Below, piece by piece: positions 26,795 through 36,700 of a DNA stretch of 64,000 nt; position 1 is the first letter of the stretch, and every line of letters starts with the position of its first letter. The notes beneath the pieces were generated by a model. The model worked only from the letters and a program-made list of their open reading frames with translations. It did not search any database and was not told the origin of the DNA. The DNA comes from Rhizobiaceae bacterium (lineage in GTDB: Bacteria; Pseudomonadota; Alphaproteobacteria; Rhizobiales; Rhizobiaceae): the NCBI GenBank assembly GCA_019635715.1, contig JAHBYY010000001.1, positions 103,097 through 167,096 of the forward strand, written 5' to 3'. The translations under genes and the position numbers were made by a program.

Positions 26795-27954
26795 TGGCGC
26801 ACATCCTCTCCCAGTCCCCGGTATACATCGTCGGCGCGGCCGAGACGCCGCTCGGCAAGGTGCCGGACGAGAACGAATTTTCGATGGTCGCCAAGGCGGC
26901 GCGCGAGGCGCTCGGCGAGGCCGGGCTGAAGCTGCGCGATGTCGACGCGCTGTTCACCAACTACATGGGCGAGGAAGGCTCGGTGCAACTCGGCGAATAT
27001 CTCGGCATCCGTCCGCGCTACGCCGAATCTTCCGACATGGGCGGCGCCTCCTTCGAGTTCTTCGTCCATCACGCCATGCTCGCCGTGGCTTCGGGCCGCT
27101 GCGAGGTGGCGCTGATCGGCTACGCCTCGCGCCAGCGCAGCCGCAAGAACCGCAAGCGTGCCGCCGCGGCGCTCGACGGCTCGCTGTCGGCGCAGTTCGA
27201 AGTGCCCTTCGGCATCCATTTCCCGATCGGCCACTATGCGCTGAGCGCCGCCCGCTACATGCACCAATACGGGGCGACGCCCGAACATCTCGCCGAGATC
27301 GCGGTGGCGGCGCGCACATGGGCGGAGCTCAACCCGAAGGCGTGGATCCGCGCGCCGCTGTCGATCGACGAGGTGATGGCCTCGCCGCTGCTGTGCGACC
27401 CGCTGCGCAAGCTCGATTGCTGCCTGGTGACGGACGGCGGTGGCGCCATCGTGGTCGCCCGCAAGGACCGGGCACGCGACGCGGCGAAGACGCCGGTGCG
27501 CATTCTCGGCGCCGGCGAGAGCCATGTGCAGTGGCACGTCTCGCAATGCCCCGATCTCACCGTGACGCCCGGCGTCGCCTCCGGCCGCGATGCCTTCGGC
27601 ATGGCAGGCATCAAGCCGGCCGACGTCGACGTGTTCGAGCCCTACGACAACTTCACCCACGCCGTGCTGCTCTACCTCGAGGATCTCGGCTTCTGCGGCA
27701 AGGGCGAGGCCGGCGCCTTCGTCGCCGAAGGCAGGCTGAGACCCGGCGGCAGCCTGCCCTCGATGACCTCCGGCGGCGGCCTGTCCTACTGCCATCCCGG
27801 CGCGCTCGGCATCCTTCTGTTGATCGAAGCCGTCCGTCAGGTGCGCGGCGAGGCCGGCGCCCGCCAGGTTCCCGGCGCCGAGATCGCCGTCGCGCACGGC
27901 ACCGGCGGCCTCGCCTTCTCGACAGCTTCGACCGTGGTGCTCGCCCGTGACTGA
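26794..27954 (+). CDS. Thiolase-superfamily protein, Ltp2-like (possible retro-aldolase)
   Basis: A 386-residue thiolase-fold protein of the SCP2/lipid-transfer group. The usual nucleophilic Cys is absent: the corresponding block reads SSDMGGASFEFFVHHA. The end keeps SMTSGGGLSYCHPGALG and AVAHGTGGLAFSTAS. In Ltp2-type proteins loss of this Cys goes with retro-aldol cleavage of a beta-hydroxyacyl-CoA and with a DUF35 partner, and such a gene follows here with an 8-nt overlap. I chose the ATG at 26794 because 386 residues matches the Ltp2 length and the ATG is coupled to a leader frame; an ATG at 26752 is the alternative. Confidence 0.82.
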   Translation: MAHILSQSPVYIVGAAETPLGKVPDENEFSMVAKAAREALGEAGLKLRDVDALFTNYMGEEGSVQLGEYLGIRPRYAESSDMGGASFEFFVHHAMLAVASGRCEVALIGYASRQRSRKNRKRAAAALDGSLSAQFEVPFGIHFPIGHYALSAARYMHQYGATPEHLAEIAVAARTWAELNPKAWIRAPLSIDEVMASPLLCDPLRKLDCCLVTDGGGAIVVARKDRARDAAKTPVRILGAGESHVQWHVSQCPDLTVTPGVASGRDAFGMAGIKPADVDVFEPYDNFTHAVLLYLEDLGFCGKGEAGAFVAEGRLRPGGSLPSMTSGGGLSYCHPGALGILLLIEAVRQVRGEAGARQVPGAEIAVAHGTGGLAFSTASTVVLARD

Positions 27955-28339
27955 TTCCTTCTCCGACCTCGGCGCCGCCGACCCCACCACCGAGCCGTTC
28001 TGGCAGGCCTGCGCCGAACATCGCCTGACCGTCCAGCGCTGCACCGCCTGCGGCAACAGCCAGCTCTATCCCCGTCCCTTCTGCCTCGCCTGCGAGAGCG
28101 ACGCCCTCGGCTGGGTCGAGGCGAGCGGCGGCGGCATCATCTATTCGCTGACGACCGTGCGCCTGCCGGTCATCGACGAGCTGAAGCCGCCCTATTATCT
28201 CGCGCTGGTCGACCTCGACGAGGGGCCGCGCCTGCTGACCAACATCGTCTCCGACAAGGCGTCGATCGGCGATCGCGTCGGCGTGGAATGGCGCGCGCGC
28301 GACGGACTGCCGCCGCTTCCGGTCTTCCGGACGACCTGA
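27947..28339 (+). CDS. DUF35 OB-fold zinc-ribbon protein (thiolase partner)
   Basis: A 130-residue protein with an N-terminal zinc ribbon (RCTACGN and CLACES supply four Cys) and a C-terminal OB fold (GIIYSLTTVRLPV, PYYLALVDLDEGPRLL). DUF35 proteins bind acyl-CoA and form complexes with thiolase-like aldolases. It starts with GTG at 27947, overlapping the thiolase gene by eight bases, so the two products are made together. Confidence 0.88.
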   Translation: MTDSFSDLGAADPTTEPFWQACAEHRLTVQRCTACGNSQLYPRPFCLACESDALGWVEASGGGIIYSLTTVRLPVIDELKPPYYLALVDLDEGPRLLTNIVSDKASIGDRVGVEWRARDGLPPLPVFRTT

Positions 28340-28340
28340 G

Positions 28341-29534
28341 ATGGTCGCGTCGGTTGACGAGCCCGACCGCGACAGCATTGCCATCATCGGCGAGCTGATC
28401 GCCATTCCGACCGTGTCGCGCGATCCGAACCGCGATCTGCTCGCCTACGTCGTCGGGTTCCTCGGGCGCTACGGCATCGCCAGCGACATCCTGTGGAACG
28501 AGGACCGGACGAAGGGCAATCTGTGGGCGACCATCGGCCCCGCCGACGTGCCCGGCGTCATCCTCTCGGGCCATTCCGACGTGGTGCCAGTCGACGGCCA
28601 GAGCTGGACCAGCGACCCGTTCGTCATGCGCGAGGCCGACGGCCTGCTCTACGGGCGCGGCGCCTGCGACATGAAGGGCTTTCTCGGCATCGTGCTCGCC
28701 GCGGTCCCGGATCTGGTGCGGCGAGACCTCAAGGCGCCCGTCCACATCGCCATCTCCTACGACGAGGAGTTCGGCTGCACCGGCGTGCGAAGCCTCATCG
28801 ATCGGCTGGCATGCATGCCGGTCAAGCCGGCGCTGTGCATCGTCGGCGAGCCGACCAGCATGCAGGTCATCATCGGACACAAGGGCGGCGGCATGTATCG
28901 CGTCGTCGTCACCGGCCAGGCCGCGCATTCGAGTCTGGCGCCCCGCGCCGTCAACGCCATCGAATACGCCGCCGAGATCATCGCCTTCATCAAGACGCTG
29001 GCCCGCGAACAGGCGGAGCACGGTCCGCACGACCATGGCTACGACCTCAGCCACTCCACCATCTCGGTGAACACCATCCAGGGCGGCGCGGCGCTCAACA
29101 TCGTCCCGGATAGCTGCGTCTTCCAGTTCGACATCCGGGCGCTGCCGGACGTCGAGGCGCGCGACATCGTGGCGCGCATCGAGGCGCATGTCGCCGAGGC
29201 GATCCTGCCGCGCATGAAGGCGATCGCGCCGGAAGCGGGCGTGAGAATCGAATCGGTGGTCGAACTGGTCGGGCTCGACACAGACGCGGCGCATCCCGCC
29301 GTCACCTTCGTCAAGCGGCTGGTGCGCCGCAACGACCACGCCAAGGTCGCCTACGGCACCGAGGCCGGCCTGTTCAGTGCAAGCGCCGGCATCGTCTCCG
29401 TCGTGTGCGGGCCCGGTTCGATCGAGCAGGCGCACAAGCCTGACGAATATCTGGCACTCGGCCAGGTCGAGATCTGCGCGCGGATGATCGAGCGGCTGGC
29501 CGACCAACTGGAAGACGAAGGATTGCCCTGGTGA
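28341..29534 (+). CDS. Acetylornithine deacetylase-like M20 amidase
   Basis: A 397-residue zinc-dependent M20/ArgE-type hydrolase that removes an acyl group from an amino acid or related amine. Metal and catalytic residues are visible in LSGHSDVVPVDGQSW, YGRGACDMKGFLG and SYDEEFGCTG; the dimerisation domain begins near HKGGGMYRVVVTGQAAHSS. The ATG follows the DUF35 stop by one base. A true arginine-biosynthetic ArgE would not be expected here; a catabolic N-acyl hydrolase fits the neighbourhood better. Confidence 0.88.
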   Translation: MVASVDEPDRDSIAIIGELIAIPTVSRDPNRDLLAYVVGFLGRYGIASDILWNEDRTKGNLWATIGPADVPGVILSGHSDVVPVDGQSWTSDPFVMREADGLLYGRGACDMKGFLGIVLAAVPDLVRRDLKAPVHIAISYDEEFGCTGVRSLIDRLACMPVKPALCIVGEPTSMQVIIGHKGGGMYRVVVTGQAAHSSLAPRAVNAIEYAAEIIAFIKTLAREQAEHGPHDHGYDLSHSTISVNTIQGGAALNIVPDSCVFQFDIRALPDVEARDIVARIEAHVAEAILPRMKAIAPEAGVRIESVVELVGLDTDAAHPAVTFVKRLVRRNDHAKVAYGTEAGLFSASAGIVSVVCGPGSIEQAHKPDEYLALGQVEICARMIERLADQLEDEGLPW

Positions 29535-30718
29535 GCGCCACGCGTTTCGACGCGATCGTCGTCGGCGCCGGCATAGCGGGGACCGCCAGCGCCTACTACC
29601 TGCGGCGCGCCGGCCTGTCGGTCGCCCTGGTCGAGACGCATCGCCCCGGCTGGGGCGCCTCGGGCCGCAATCCCGGCTTCCTGTGGCTGCAGACCAAGGC
29701 GGCCGGCCTGTCGATGGATTTCTCGCTCGCCTGTCGCCGTTTCGCCGAAACACTTGCCGAAGCGATGCCGGACTACGGTTTTCGCCCCAGCGGCGGCGTC
29801 ATCCTCTACCGCGACGCGGCTTTCGAACCGGTGGCACGCGCCTTCGTCGCCGATCGCCGCGCCGCCGGCCTGCCGGTCGATCTCCTCGACCGCGGCCAGC
29901 TTCTCGATCTTCTGCCGGCAGTCGGGCCGGAAGTCTCCGGGGCCGTGTGGAACCCGCTCGATGCGCATCAGGACACGCGCCTGCTGGTGCGCCACCTGGC
30001 GCGCGGCTTCGAGGACGATGGCGGCCTGCTGATCGCGCCGGCGCGCGTCGCGGCGATCCTCGCCAGCGGCTCCGGCCTCGCCGGCGTGCGTCTCGACGAC
30101 GGCCGCGCCCTCGCGAGCCCGTGCGTCGTGGTCGCGGCCGGGCCCTGGGCCAACGCGCTTCTCCAACCGCTCGGCCTCCACCTCCCGTTCAAGCCGACCC
30201 GCTTCGAGGCCGCCGAGACCGCACCGGCGCCGTTCCGCCTCGGTCCGGTGGCCGCGGGCCAGTCGCTGTTCCGCTTCTTCACGCCGCCCGGCTTCGACGC
30301 GGCCGAGCTGCCGCGCCAACCTTCCGAACTGATCCGCCCCGATCTCGGCTTCACCGAACAGATCGCCAGCCTCCCCGATGGATCGCTGCAATTCGGCTGC
30401 GCCTACGAGATCGGCAGCGATCTCGACCAGGCGACCGTGGCAGGCCAGGCGATGGCCTGCTCGATCACCAGCCGCAATTTTCCCGGCATCGCCGCCCTGC
30501 CCGTGCTGCGGCAATGGGCCGGCGTCGTGGCGCAGACGCCGGACGGCCTGCCGGTCATCGACGCTGCCTGCGGCCCGCAAGGGCTGATCGTCAACGCCGG
30601 CCATTTCTTCGGGAACCTCGCGGGGGCGTTTTCCGGCAAGATCGCCGCCGACCTGGCGACCGGCCGCGAACCAGGCTATCCGGTGAACGGTTTCGCGCTC
30701 GACCGCTTCGGATCCTGA
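29531..30718 (+). CDS. FAD-dependent oxidoreductase (DAO/glycine oxidase type)
   Basis: A 395-residue D-amino-acid oxidase-fold flavoprotein. The N-terminal dinucleotide motif is IVVGAGIAGTASAYYLRRAG with the acidic end of beta 2 in VALVETHRPG; the C-terminal FAD contact is GLIVNAGHFFGNLAGAF. It would oxidise an amine or imino acid such as a secondary amino acid. The GTG start at 29531 overlaps the ArgE-like stop by four bases. Confidence 0.87.
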   Translation: MSATRFDAIVVGAGIAGTASAYYLRRAGLSVALVETHRPGWGASGRNPGFLWLQTKAAGLSMDFSLACRRFAETLAEAMPDYGFRPSGGVILYRDAAFEPVARAFVADRRAAGLPVDLLDRGQLLDLLPAVGPEVSGAVWNPLDAHQDTRLLVRHLARGFEDDGGLLIAPARVAAILASGSGLAGVRLDDGRALASPCVVVAAGPWANALLQPLGLHLPFKPTRFEAAETAPAPFRLGPVAAGQSLFRFFTPPGFDAAELPRQPSELIRPDLGFTEQIASLPDGSLQFGCAYEIGSDLDQATVAGQAMACSITSRNFPGIAALPVLRQWAGVVAQTPDGLPVIDAACGPQGLIVNAGHFFGNLAGAFSGKIAADLATGREPGYPVNGFALDRFGS

Positions 30719-30738
30719 GCATCGCAGGGAGGACGACC

Positions 30739-31404
30739 ATGCCGACAAAGCTCCACACGCCGACGCTTGCGCCGCTCAACGCCGGCGCCCGCCGCGACTG
30801 GGCCGGCATTCCCGTCACCATCGCATCGGATATCACCGCCGGGCGTCTGCTCGTCGACCCGCGCATCCGCCCGCTGCGTGCCTTCCCGCTCGGTGTCCGC
30901 ATGGTCGGACGGGCGGTCACCGGCTGGTGCGAGCGTTCCGATTTCGGTCCCGCCCTGCATGCGATCGACGCCGCGACCGAGGGCGACGTGGTGGTGCTCG
31001 ACGCCGGCGGCTGCGTGCAGACCGCCTATGTCGGCGAACTCCTGTGCGGCGCGGCGCGGCGCCGCAAGCTTGCCGGGCTGATCGTCAACGGCGCGGTCCG
31101 CGACATCGACACGCTGGCGAGCTGGGATGATTTTCCCGTCTATTGCCTCGGCACGACCGGCAAGGGCCCGCTCTCCAAGGAGCGCGGCGCCGTCAACGGT
31201 CCCATCGTGTTCGGCGGCGTCCCGGTCGAGCCCGGCGACATCGTGCTCGGCGACAATGACGGTCTGATCATCGTGCCCTCGACGCAGGCGGCGGCGCTGC
31301 TGCCGCAGATGCAGGAACGGGTGCGCATGGAGGGCGAATGGGCCGCCGCGCTGGCCTCGGGGCGCGCGCTGGTCGACGTCTTCAACGTCCCGGAAGCGAT
31401 CTGA
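30739..31404 (+). CDS. RraA family protein (4-hydroxy-4-methyl-2-oxoglutarate aldolase-like)
   Basis: A 221-residue RraA-like protein. Family features are ASDITAGRLLV at the start, GDVVVLDAGG, the loop LAGLIVNGAVRDIDTL (Arg-Asp pair expected to bind substrate and metal) and GDIVLGDNDGLIIVP. Members include the HMG/CHA aldolase and oxaloacetate decarboxylase. A GGGAGGA site precedes the ATG. It is the last gene of the operon and could cleave a 4-carboxy-4-hydroxy-2-oxo acid, but other roles are possible. Confidence 0.85.
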   Translation: MPTKLHTPTLAPLNAGARRDWAGIPVTIASDITAGRLLVDPRIRPLRAFPLGVRMVGRAVTGWCERSDFGPALHAIDAATEGDVVVLDAGGCVQTAYVGELLCGAARRRKLAGLIVNGAVRDIDTLASWDDFPVYCLGTTGKGPLSKERGAVNGPIVFGGVPVEPGDIVLGDNDGLIIVPSTQAAALLPQMQERVRMEGEWAAALASGRALVDVFNVPEAI

Positions 31405-31753
31405 GCGGCCGCCATCTCCGACATGGTCCGCGTCCCGCATCCGCGCTGCCCCTCCGGCCCTTCGGAACGCGCCGTTCACGTTCAGCTATTTGCAGATCGT
31501 TTCGACGAAAGGGAGCCGGCGCTGACGCCCCCCTCTCCCCGTTTTGACGGCGAGAGGGTAAGGGTGAGGGGCACTTTGAGGCGTTGATGCCGCCCCTCAT
31601 CGCCCTGCCGGGCACTTCTCCCCGTGAGGGACGGGGAGAAGGAGGCCGACCGCAACGCCCCGCGCGCTCCAACGGGAAGTGTGCCTATCCTAGCCCGTTC
31701 ATGGGGGAGGTGCCGAGCAAGGCGAGGCGGAGGGGGCTCTCGCCAGCCTTAAC
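31405..31753. repeat. Intergenic region with CTCCCC-type palindromes
   Basis: A 349-nt gap between convergent genes. It holds two hairpin units: one around 31531-31572 (CCTCTCCCCG ... CGAGAGGGTAAGGGTGAGGGG) and one around 31615-31642 (CTTCTCCCCGTGAGGG, ACGGGGAGAAGG). These resemble the palindromes at 25.3, 46.3 and 48.9 kb and may serve as bidirectional terminators. I see no gene. Confidence 0.5.
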
Positions 31754-33712
31754 TCATTCGCCGCCTTCCGCCTGCATCATGCCGCGCGTCATGCCGTAGA
31801 AGCCGGCGAGTTCGGGCATCAGCGCGGCAAGCTCGTCGAAGCGCGGATCGTCCGGTCCGACACCGACGGCCTCGATCGCCGTCATCAAGGCCCTGTGCGC
31901 GTCGAGCGTAGCGCCGTCCGGCGCATCGACCGGCGTATGGACGGACACCACCTCCGACTTGCCCTTGACCTTGATCCGGCCGACCGGCGCCAGCGCGATC
32001 CGCGGGCCGATCAGGCGGGCCGTCTCGTCGCCGACGAGGATCTCGACGTGCCGGCCCTTCGTCTCACTCTCCAGCCGCGCCGCGAGGTTGACCGGGTCGC
32101 CGAGCGCCGAATAGTTGAACCGGAAGTCCGAGCCGATATTGCCCACCACGCAGTCGCCGGTGTTGATGCCGATGCCGATGCGCAACGGGGTGATCTTGAC
32201 GCCGGGCGGCGCTTCGGCGGCGCGTTGCGCGTTCAGCGCGTCGACGGCCTTCAGCATGGCGCGCGCCGAGATCACCGCGTGGAGCGCGTGGTCGGGGTCG
32301 TCGATCGGCGCATTCCAGAAGGCCATGATCGCGTCGCCGATATATTTGTCGATCGTCCCGCCGGTCTTCAGGATCTCGTCGGAGAGCGGGTTGAGAAGCC
32401 GGTTCATCAGGCTGGTCAGCCCTTCCGGATCGTCCTTCATCTCCTCGGAGATGGTGGTGAAGCCGCGCACGTCCATGAACAGGATGGTCAGCTTGCGACG
32501 CTCACCGCCGAGCTTGAGCTGCGACGGGTCGCCTGCCAGCCGCGACACCAGCACCGGCGACAGATATTGCGAGAAGGCGCGGGTGATCTGCCGGCGCCGG
32601 CGCCGCTCGGTGGCGAAATCGCGCGCGCTCTGCGCGCCGGCGACCAGCAGGAACGCCAGCGCCGGACTGGTCGGCGCGAGATAGACGCGGCCGAAGTGCA
32701 GCAGCAGATAGGATCCCAGCACCGCGGCGAAAACCACACCGGCAGCGACCGCGGCCGTCGTCCAGCCGGTCCCGCGCCGCACCGCCAGGCCGGCGAGCAG
32801 CGCGGCGATGGCGATCGCCGCGAACGTCGCCTCCATCCCCGCCGGCGACAGATGCAGCGCGCCGGCGAGATTGTCGAGAACCGTCGCCTGCACTTCCACG
32901 CCGGGGACAAGGCGGCGGCTGCGTGGTGTGAACGACGTGGCGAACGTGTCCGCACCGCCCTTGTCGAGGCTGGGGGCGGACTGCATCGACAGGCCGACGA
33001 TGACGATGCGGTCGCGGAACAGGTCCCTGGGGAGGAAGGCCTCGGGGTCGAGCGCCTGATAGTACGAGACCGTCTCGTAGGTTCTGGCCGGGCCGAAGGC
33101 CTGCATCAGTCCGCCGGCGGGACTTTCGATCGATACGCCGGCGCGGTCGAGAAGGCGGGCGGCGAAGCCGTCGCGATAGGCCGGCATGCGGCGCAGCGTT
33201 CCGTCGCCGTCGATCACCACCGAGACCAGTCCCGGCCGGGCTCCCCGATCGGTGAAGGCGGAGATCGGTTCGACCCGCATATACTGGTCGGCCTGCGGCG
33301 TGCGGATCAACGTCTCGTCGGCGGCAAGCACGACGTCCGGCCCGAGCGCGGCCGCCAGCGCCTGGTCGGACTGGGGATTGGAGGGCTCGGCGAAGATAAT
33401 GTCGAGGCCGATCGCCCTGGCGCCGGCCTTGCGCAGCGCCTCCACCAATTGCCCGTGCAGGCTACGCGGCCACGGCCACTGGCGCCCGATCTCGGCAAGC
33501 GACGGCTCGTCGATGGCGACGATGATCGGCGTGGACGAACTGCGCGGCGGTGGCGCCGCGGTGGACATCCAGTCGAAGATGCGCAGATCGAAGAGCTGAA
33601 GCGGGGCGGCCTGCGCCAACAAGGCGACCAAAAGCACGACGACGCTCGAAAGGGCGGCCACGTCGCGCAGCCTGCCCCGCTCGCGCCGGTGCTCGCCCGC
33701 CGCCGGCGCCAT
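31754..33712 (-). CDS. Adenylate/guanylate cyclase with CHASE2 sensor domain
   Basis: A membrane cyclase of 652 residues. The N-terminal helix SSVVVLLVALLAQAA anchors an extracytoplasmic CHASE2 domain (about residues 40-290), followed by about three helices (residues 295-375) and a class III cyclase domain (about 420-610). Metal-binding residues lie in LFMDVRGFTTISEE and KYIGDAIMAFWN; the transition-state Asn/Arg region is YSALGDPVNLAARLE. It starts one base after the FecR-TPR-barrel stop, so the two are one transcript; it may sense a periplasmic signal related to that protein and make cyclic nucleotide. Confidence 0.9.
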   Translation of the reverse strand: MAPAAGEHRRERGRLRDVAALSSVVVLLVALLAQAAPLQLFDLRIFDWMSTAAPPPRSSSTPIIVAIDEPSLAEIGRQWPWPRSLHGQLVEALRKAGARAIGLDIIFAEPSNPQSDQALAAALGPDVVLAADETLIRTPQADQYMRVEPISAFTDRGARPGLVSVVIDGDGTLRRMPAYRDGFAARLLDRAGVSIESPAGGLMQAFGPARTYETVSYYQALDPEAFLPRDLFRDRIVIVGLSMQSAPSLDKGGADTFATSFTPRSRRLVPGVEVQATVLDNLAGALHLSPAGMEATFAAIAIAALLAGLAVRRGTGWTTAAVAAGVVFAAVLGSYLLLHFGRVYLAPTSPALAFLLVAGAQSARDFATERRRRRQITRAFSQYLSPVLVSRLAGDPSQLKLGGERRKLTILFMDVRGFTTISEEMKDDPEGLTSLMNRLLNPLSDEILKTGGTIDKYIGDAIMAFWNAPIDDPDHALHAVISARAMLKAVDALNAQRAAEAPPGVKITPLRIGIGINTGDCVVGNIGSDFRFNYSALGDPVNLAARLESETKGRHVEILVGDETARLIGPRIALAPVGRIKVKGKSEVVSVHTPVDAPDGATLDAHRALMTAIEAVGVGPDDPRFDELAALMPELAGFYGMTRGMMQAEGGE

Positions 33713-33713
33713 G

Positions 33714-36700
33714 TCAGAACCGCAGCTTCAGCGAACCGGTGAAGCTGCGGCCCCAGCCGGGAACGTAGGGCGCGACCTCGAAATCCTCGTCCAGAAGGTT
33801 GTAGGCGGCCAGTTCGAGTGCGATGCGCTTGTCGAACGGCTCCCAGGTGGCGAAGGCGTCGGCGGTCCAGTAGGAGCCGAGCGTGCGTATTCCGGGCAAG
33901 TCGGCCGTCCGCGAGCCGACATAGGTGGCGGCGAGCGTCACCTTGAAATCCGCCTGGTTGACCCAGGTCAGGCCGAATCTGGCCGTATGCTCGGGAATGT
34001 AGGGCAGAGGCGCTCCGTCCAGGCCCTGCATGCGATTGCGCGACTCCGCATGGGCATAGGTCGCGAAAGCGCCGAGGCCGTGCGTCAGCCAGAGGTTGAG
34101 CGTGGCGCTGAGGCGGTCGATCTCGCCCTCCTCGACCGAGATCTGGTCCAGCGAAGCCGGGACCGGGATCGCCAGGTTGTCGACCTTCTGATGCTGGTAG
34201 CCCAGCGAGGTGAAAACATTGCTGGTCCACTGCGCGTCCCAGCGGGCGGCGAAGGTGTCGCTGCTGCCGCCGACATCGAGCGGCACCTGGTCGGCCTGCA
34301 GACCCACCACCCCGATGGGCGCAAGCGTCGCGGCGTTCAGCGTGCTGCCTTCCCGCAGATAGCCGGCGCGGAGCGAATGTCCCTCGACCGGCGCCCAGGC
34401 CGCGCCGAGGCGCGGCGCGAACTCCGTCTCGCTGAGCGCGTCGCCGTCGTAAAGAATGCCGAAGGCCGCGGCCTCGATCTTCAGTGTCGGCGTCACCTCA
34501 TAGACGGCGTCGAGATAGGCCCGGCCGGCCGTCAGGTCGTAGCTCTCCGACGCGGTGGTGAGGGTCGGCGGACCAAACGGCAGCAGCAGGATCGCCGACT
34601 GGGTCCGATCCTGGCGGAAGGTGCCGCCCTCCGCGCCGTAGCGCAGGGTCAGGTCGCCGATCCCCAGCGTATGGTTGACGGCGCCCATGATCGAATCCTG
34701 ACTGGAGGTCACGGTCTGCGACTGCACGGCATCGATCGGCCCGATGACCGTATCGAGCCGCAGCGCGTTCAGGTCCGCGCTGTCCCGGTCGAAACCCGAA
34801 AGGAAGACCCCGGCGCTGACGACGTTGCGATAGCCGAATGTGTGGCTCCAGGCGCCGCCGTAGCTCGACGACTCGTCCTCTACCTTGCGATCGTAGGCGA
34901 ACGCCGACACGTCCAGCCCGAAGCCCAGCGGGATCGGCGGATCCAGAAAGAACAGACCGTCCGAAATCCTGCTCTCGATGTTCTGGACGTTGGCGAAGGC
35001 GACGATGCGGTCATAGGGCGTCGGCTGGGCGGTGACATAGCCGGTGCCGGTCACCGTCTTGTCGGACAGGCCGAAGCTGGCGGTGGGCAGATTGCCCGTC
35101 CGGGCGGTGCTCTGCCGCTTCTCCTCGGTGTCGCGCACGTTGATCTCGCCGAAGAAGCTGACGGGGAAGGGATAGGCGACATAGCCCTGTATGTCGCCGC
35201 CGGCCGTCCAGCCTTCGACGTCTCCGGCGACGCCGCCGCCCGAAACGCTGGCCTCGACGAACGGCCGCTGGATGAGGTTGGCGCTGCGCGAGCGGCTGGA
35301 AATCATCTGCGGATCGAGCAGCAATGCCTGGAGGACCGATCCGAAAGCCTCGTCATTGCTCTGCGGCTCGGCGACCGGCGTACCGGCGCTCAGGGTGTTG
35401 ACGAAGGCCGTGGAGCTGCCGGCGACGGCCTGGTCGACGAGCGCCGACGCCGAAAGCGGATCGAAGACAGCGTCGCCATAGAAGCGGCCCCAGGCGTCCA
35501 GGCCCTGCAGCCGGTAGGCCTGGTTCAGCGTCGAACCCTGGTCGCGGCTGGCACTCAGCGACGCGAAGTCGCCGCCGCGCGCCCGCGCCCGCTTCAATCC
35601 CTCCTGAGCGGAACGGATCGCCCTGTCGGCATCATAGCCGTCGATCGCCAGGGCGGTCGCGACGCTGGCCGGCGCCGGATCGTTGGGGTCGAGGCGGTCG
35701 GCGTTTTCCAGCGCCTGTTCGGCCGGCTCCTTGTCGCCGCTTTCCGAATAGGCTGCCGCGAGCAGCAGCAGCGCCTGCGCGTAGGCGGGATTGGCGGTCG
35801 TGCCGGCGAGCAGGTCGCGACGCGCCGCGTCGAGATCGCCCTCCTTCATATGGTACGAGCCGCGGGCCACCAGGCCCAGCGAGAATTCCGGATCCTGTTC
35901 CAACGACTTGTCGATCAGGACCTTGGCCTCCGCGAGGCGGTTCTGGTCGAGGTAGAGGATGGCGAGATTGGCATAGGAAACGGGGTCGCCGGGATCGAGT
36001 TCGATCGCCGTCCTCAGCGCCGCCTCCGATTCGCGCTCCGCGCCGCGAGCGCCGTGGACGAGGCCGAGCGCATTCCAGATCGTGGTCGAGCCGGGATTGA
36101 GCAGGCGGGCCCGTTCGAGGTCGGCCAGCGCACCCTCCAGGTCGCCTTCCAGGTCGGCCCGGTAGTTGGCACGGGCTTCGAGGGCCGTCGGATGGTCGGG
36201 ATCGAGAGACAGCGATCGCTCGATCGCTTCCTTCACCTGCTCCCGGTCGTCGATCAGCAGCGCGAACTGCGCCCGCACGGCCGGCAGGGTGGCGTCGGTC
36301 GGGTAGCGCTGCTCGGCCCGGCGCACCACCTCGATCGCCGCGGGAATGTCCTTGATGAACCCTGTCGACCAGGCGTCGGCGATCGCGGCATACGGCCCGC
36401 CGTCCCGGACGTTGGGGAGCGGCTGAACGACGTCGGGATTTGTCAGCGACCGGACGAAATAGGCGCCGTAGGCGGCGACCGCGCCGCGCCGCGCGTCGAG
36501 ATGCGGCCGGGCGCGGGCATAGAGGCGTCCGGCCTCGTCGTAGCGCCTGTCTGCGCCGGCCAGCGTGGCGTCGAACAGGTCGAGCCGAGCCTGCTGCCTT
36601 GGTGACAGCCGCGATCGCCTGGCCTGGTCGGCCGCGGCTTCCGCCACGGCCCTGCCGTCGATCGACAGCGACACCTCGGCGAGCGTCAGCCAGTCCTCGG

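Noticed and set aside
26619-27950. A 443-codon frame on the same strand as the thiolase gene
   Set aside because: Its product is Arg-rich without motifs; the frame starting at 26794 carries the thiolase-fold blocks.
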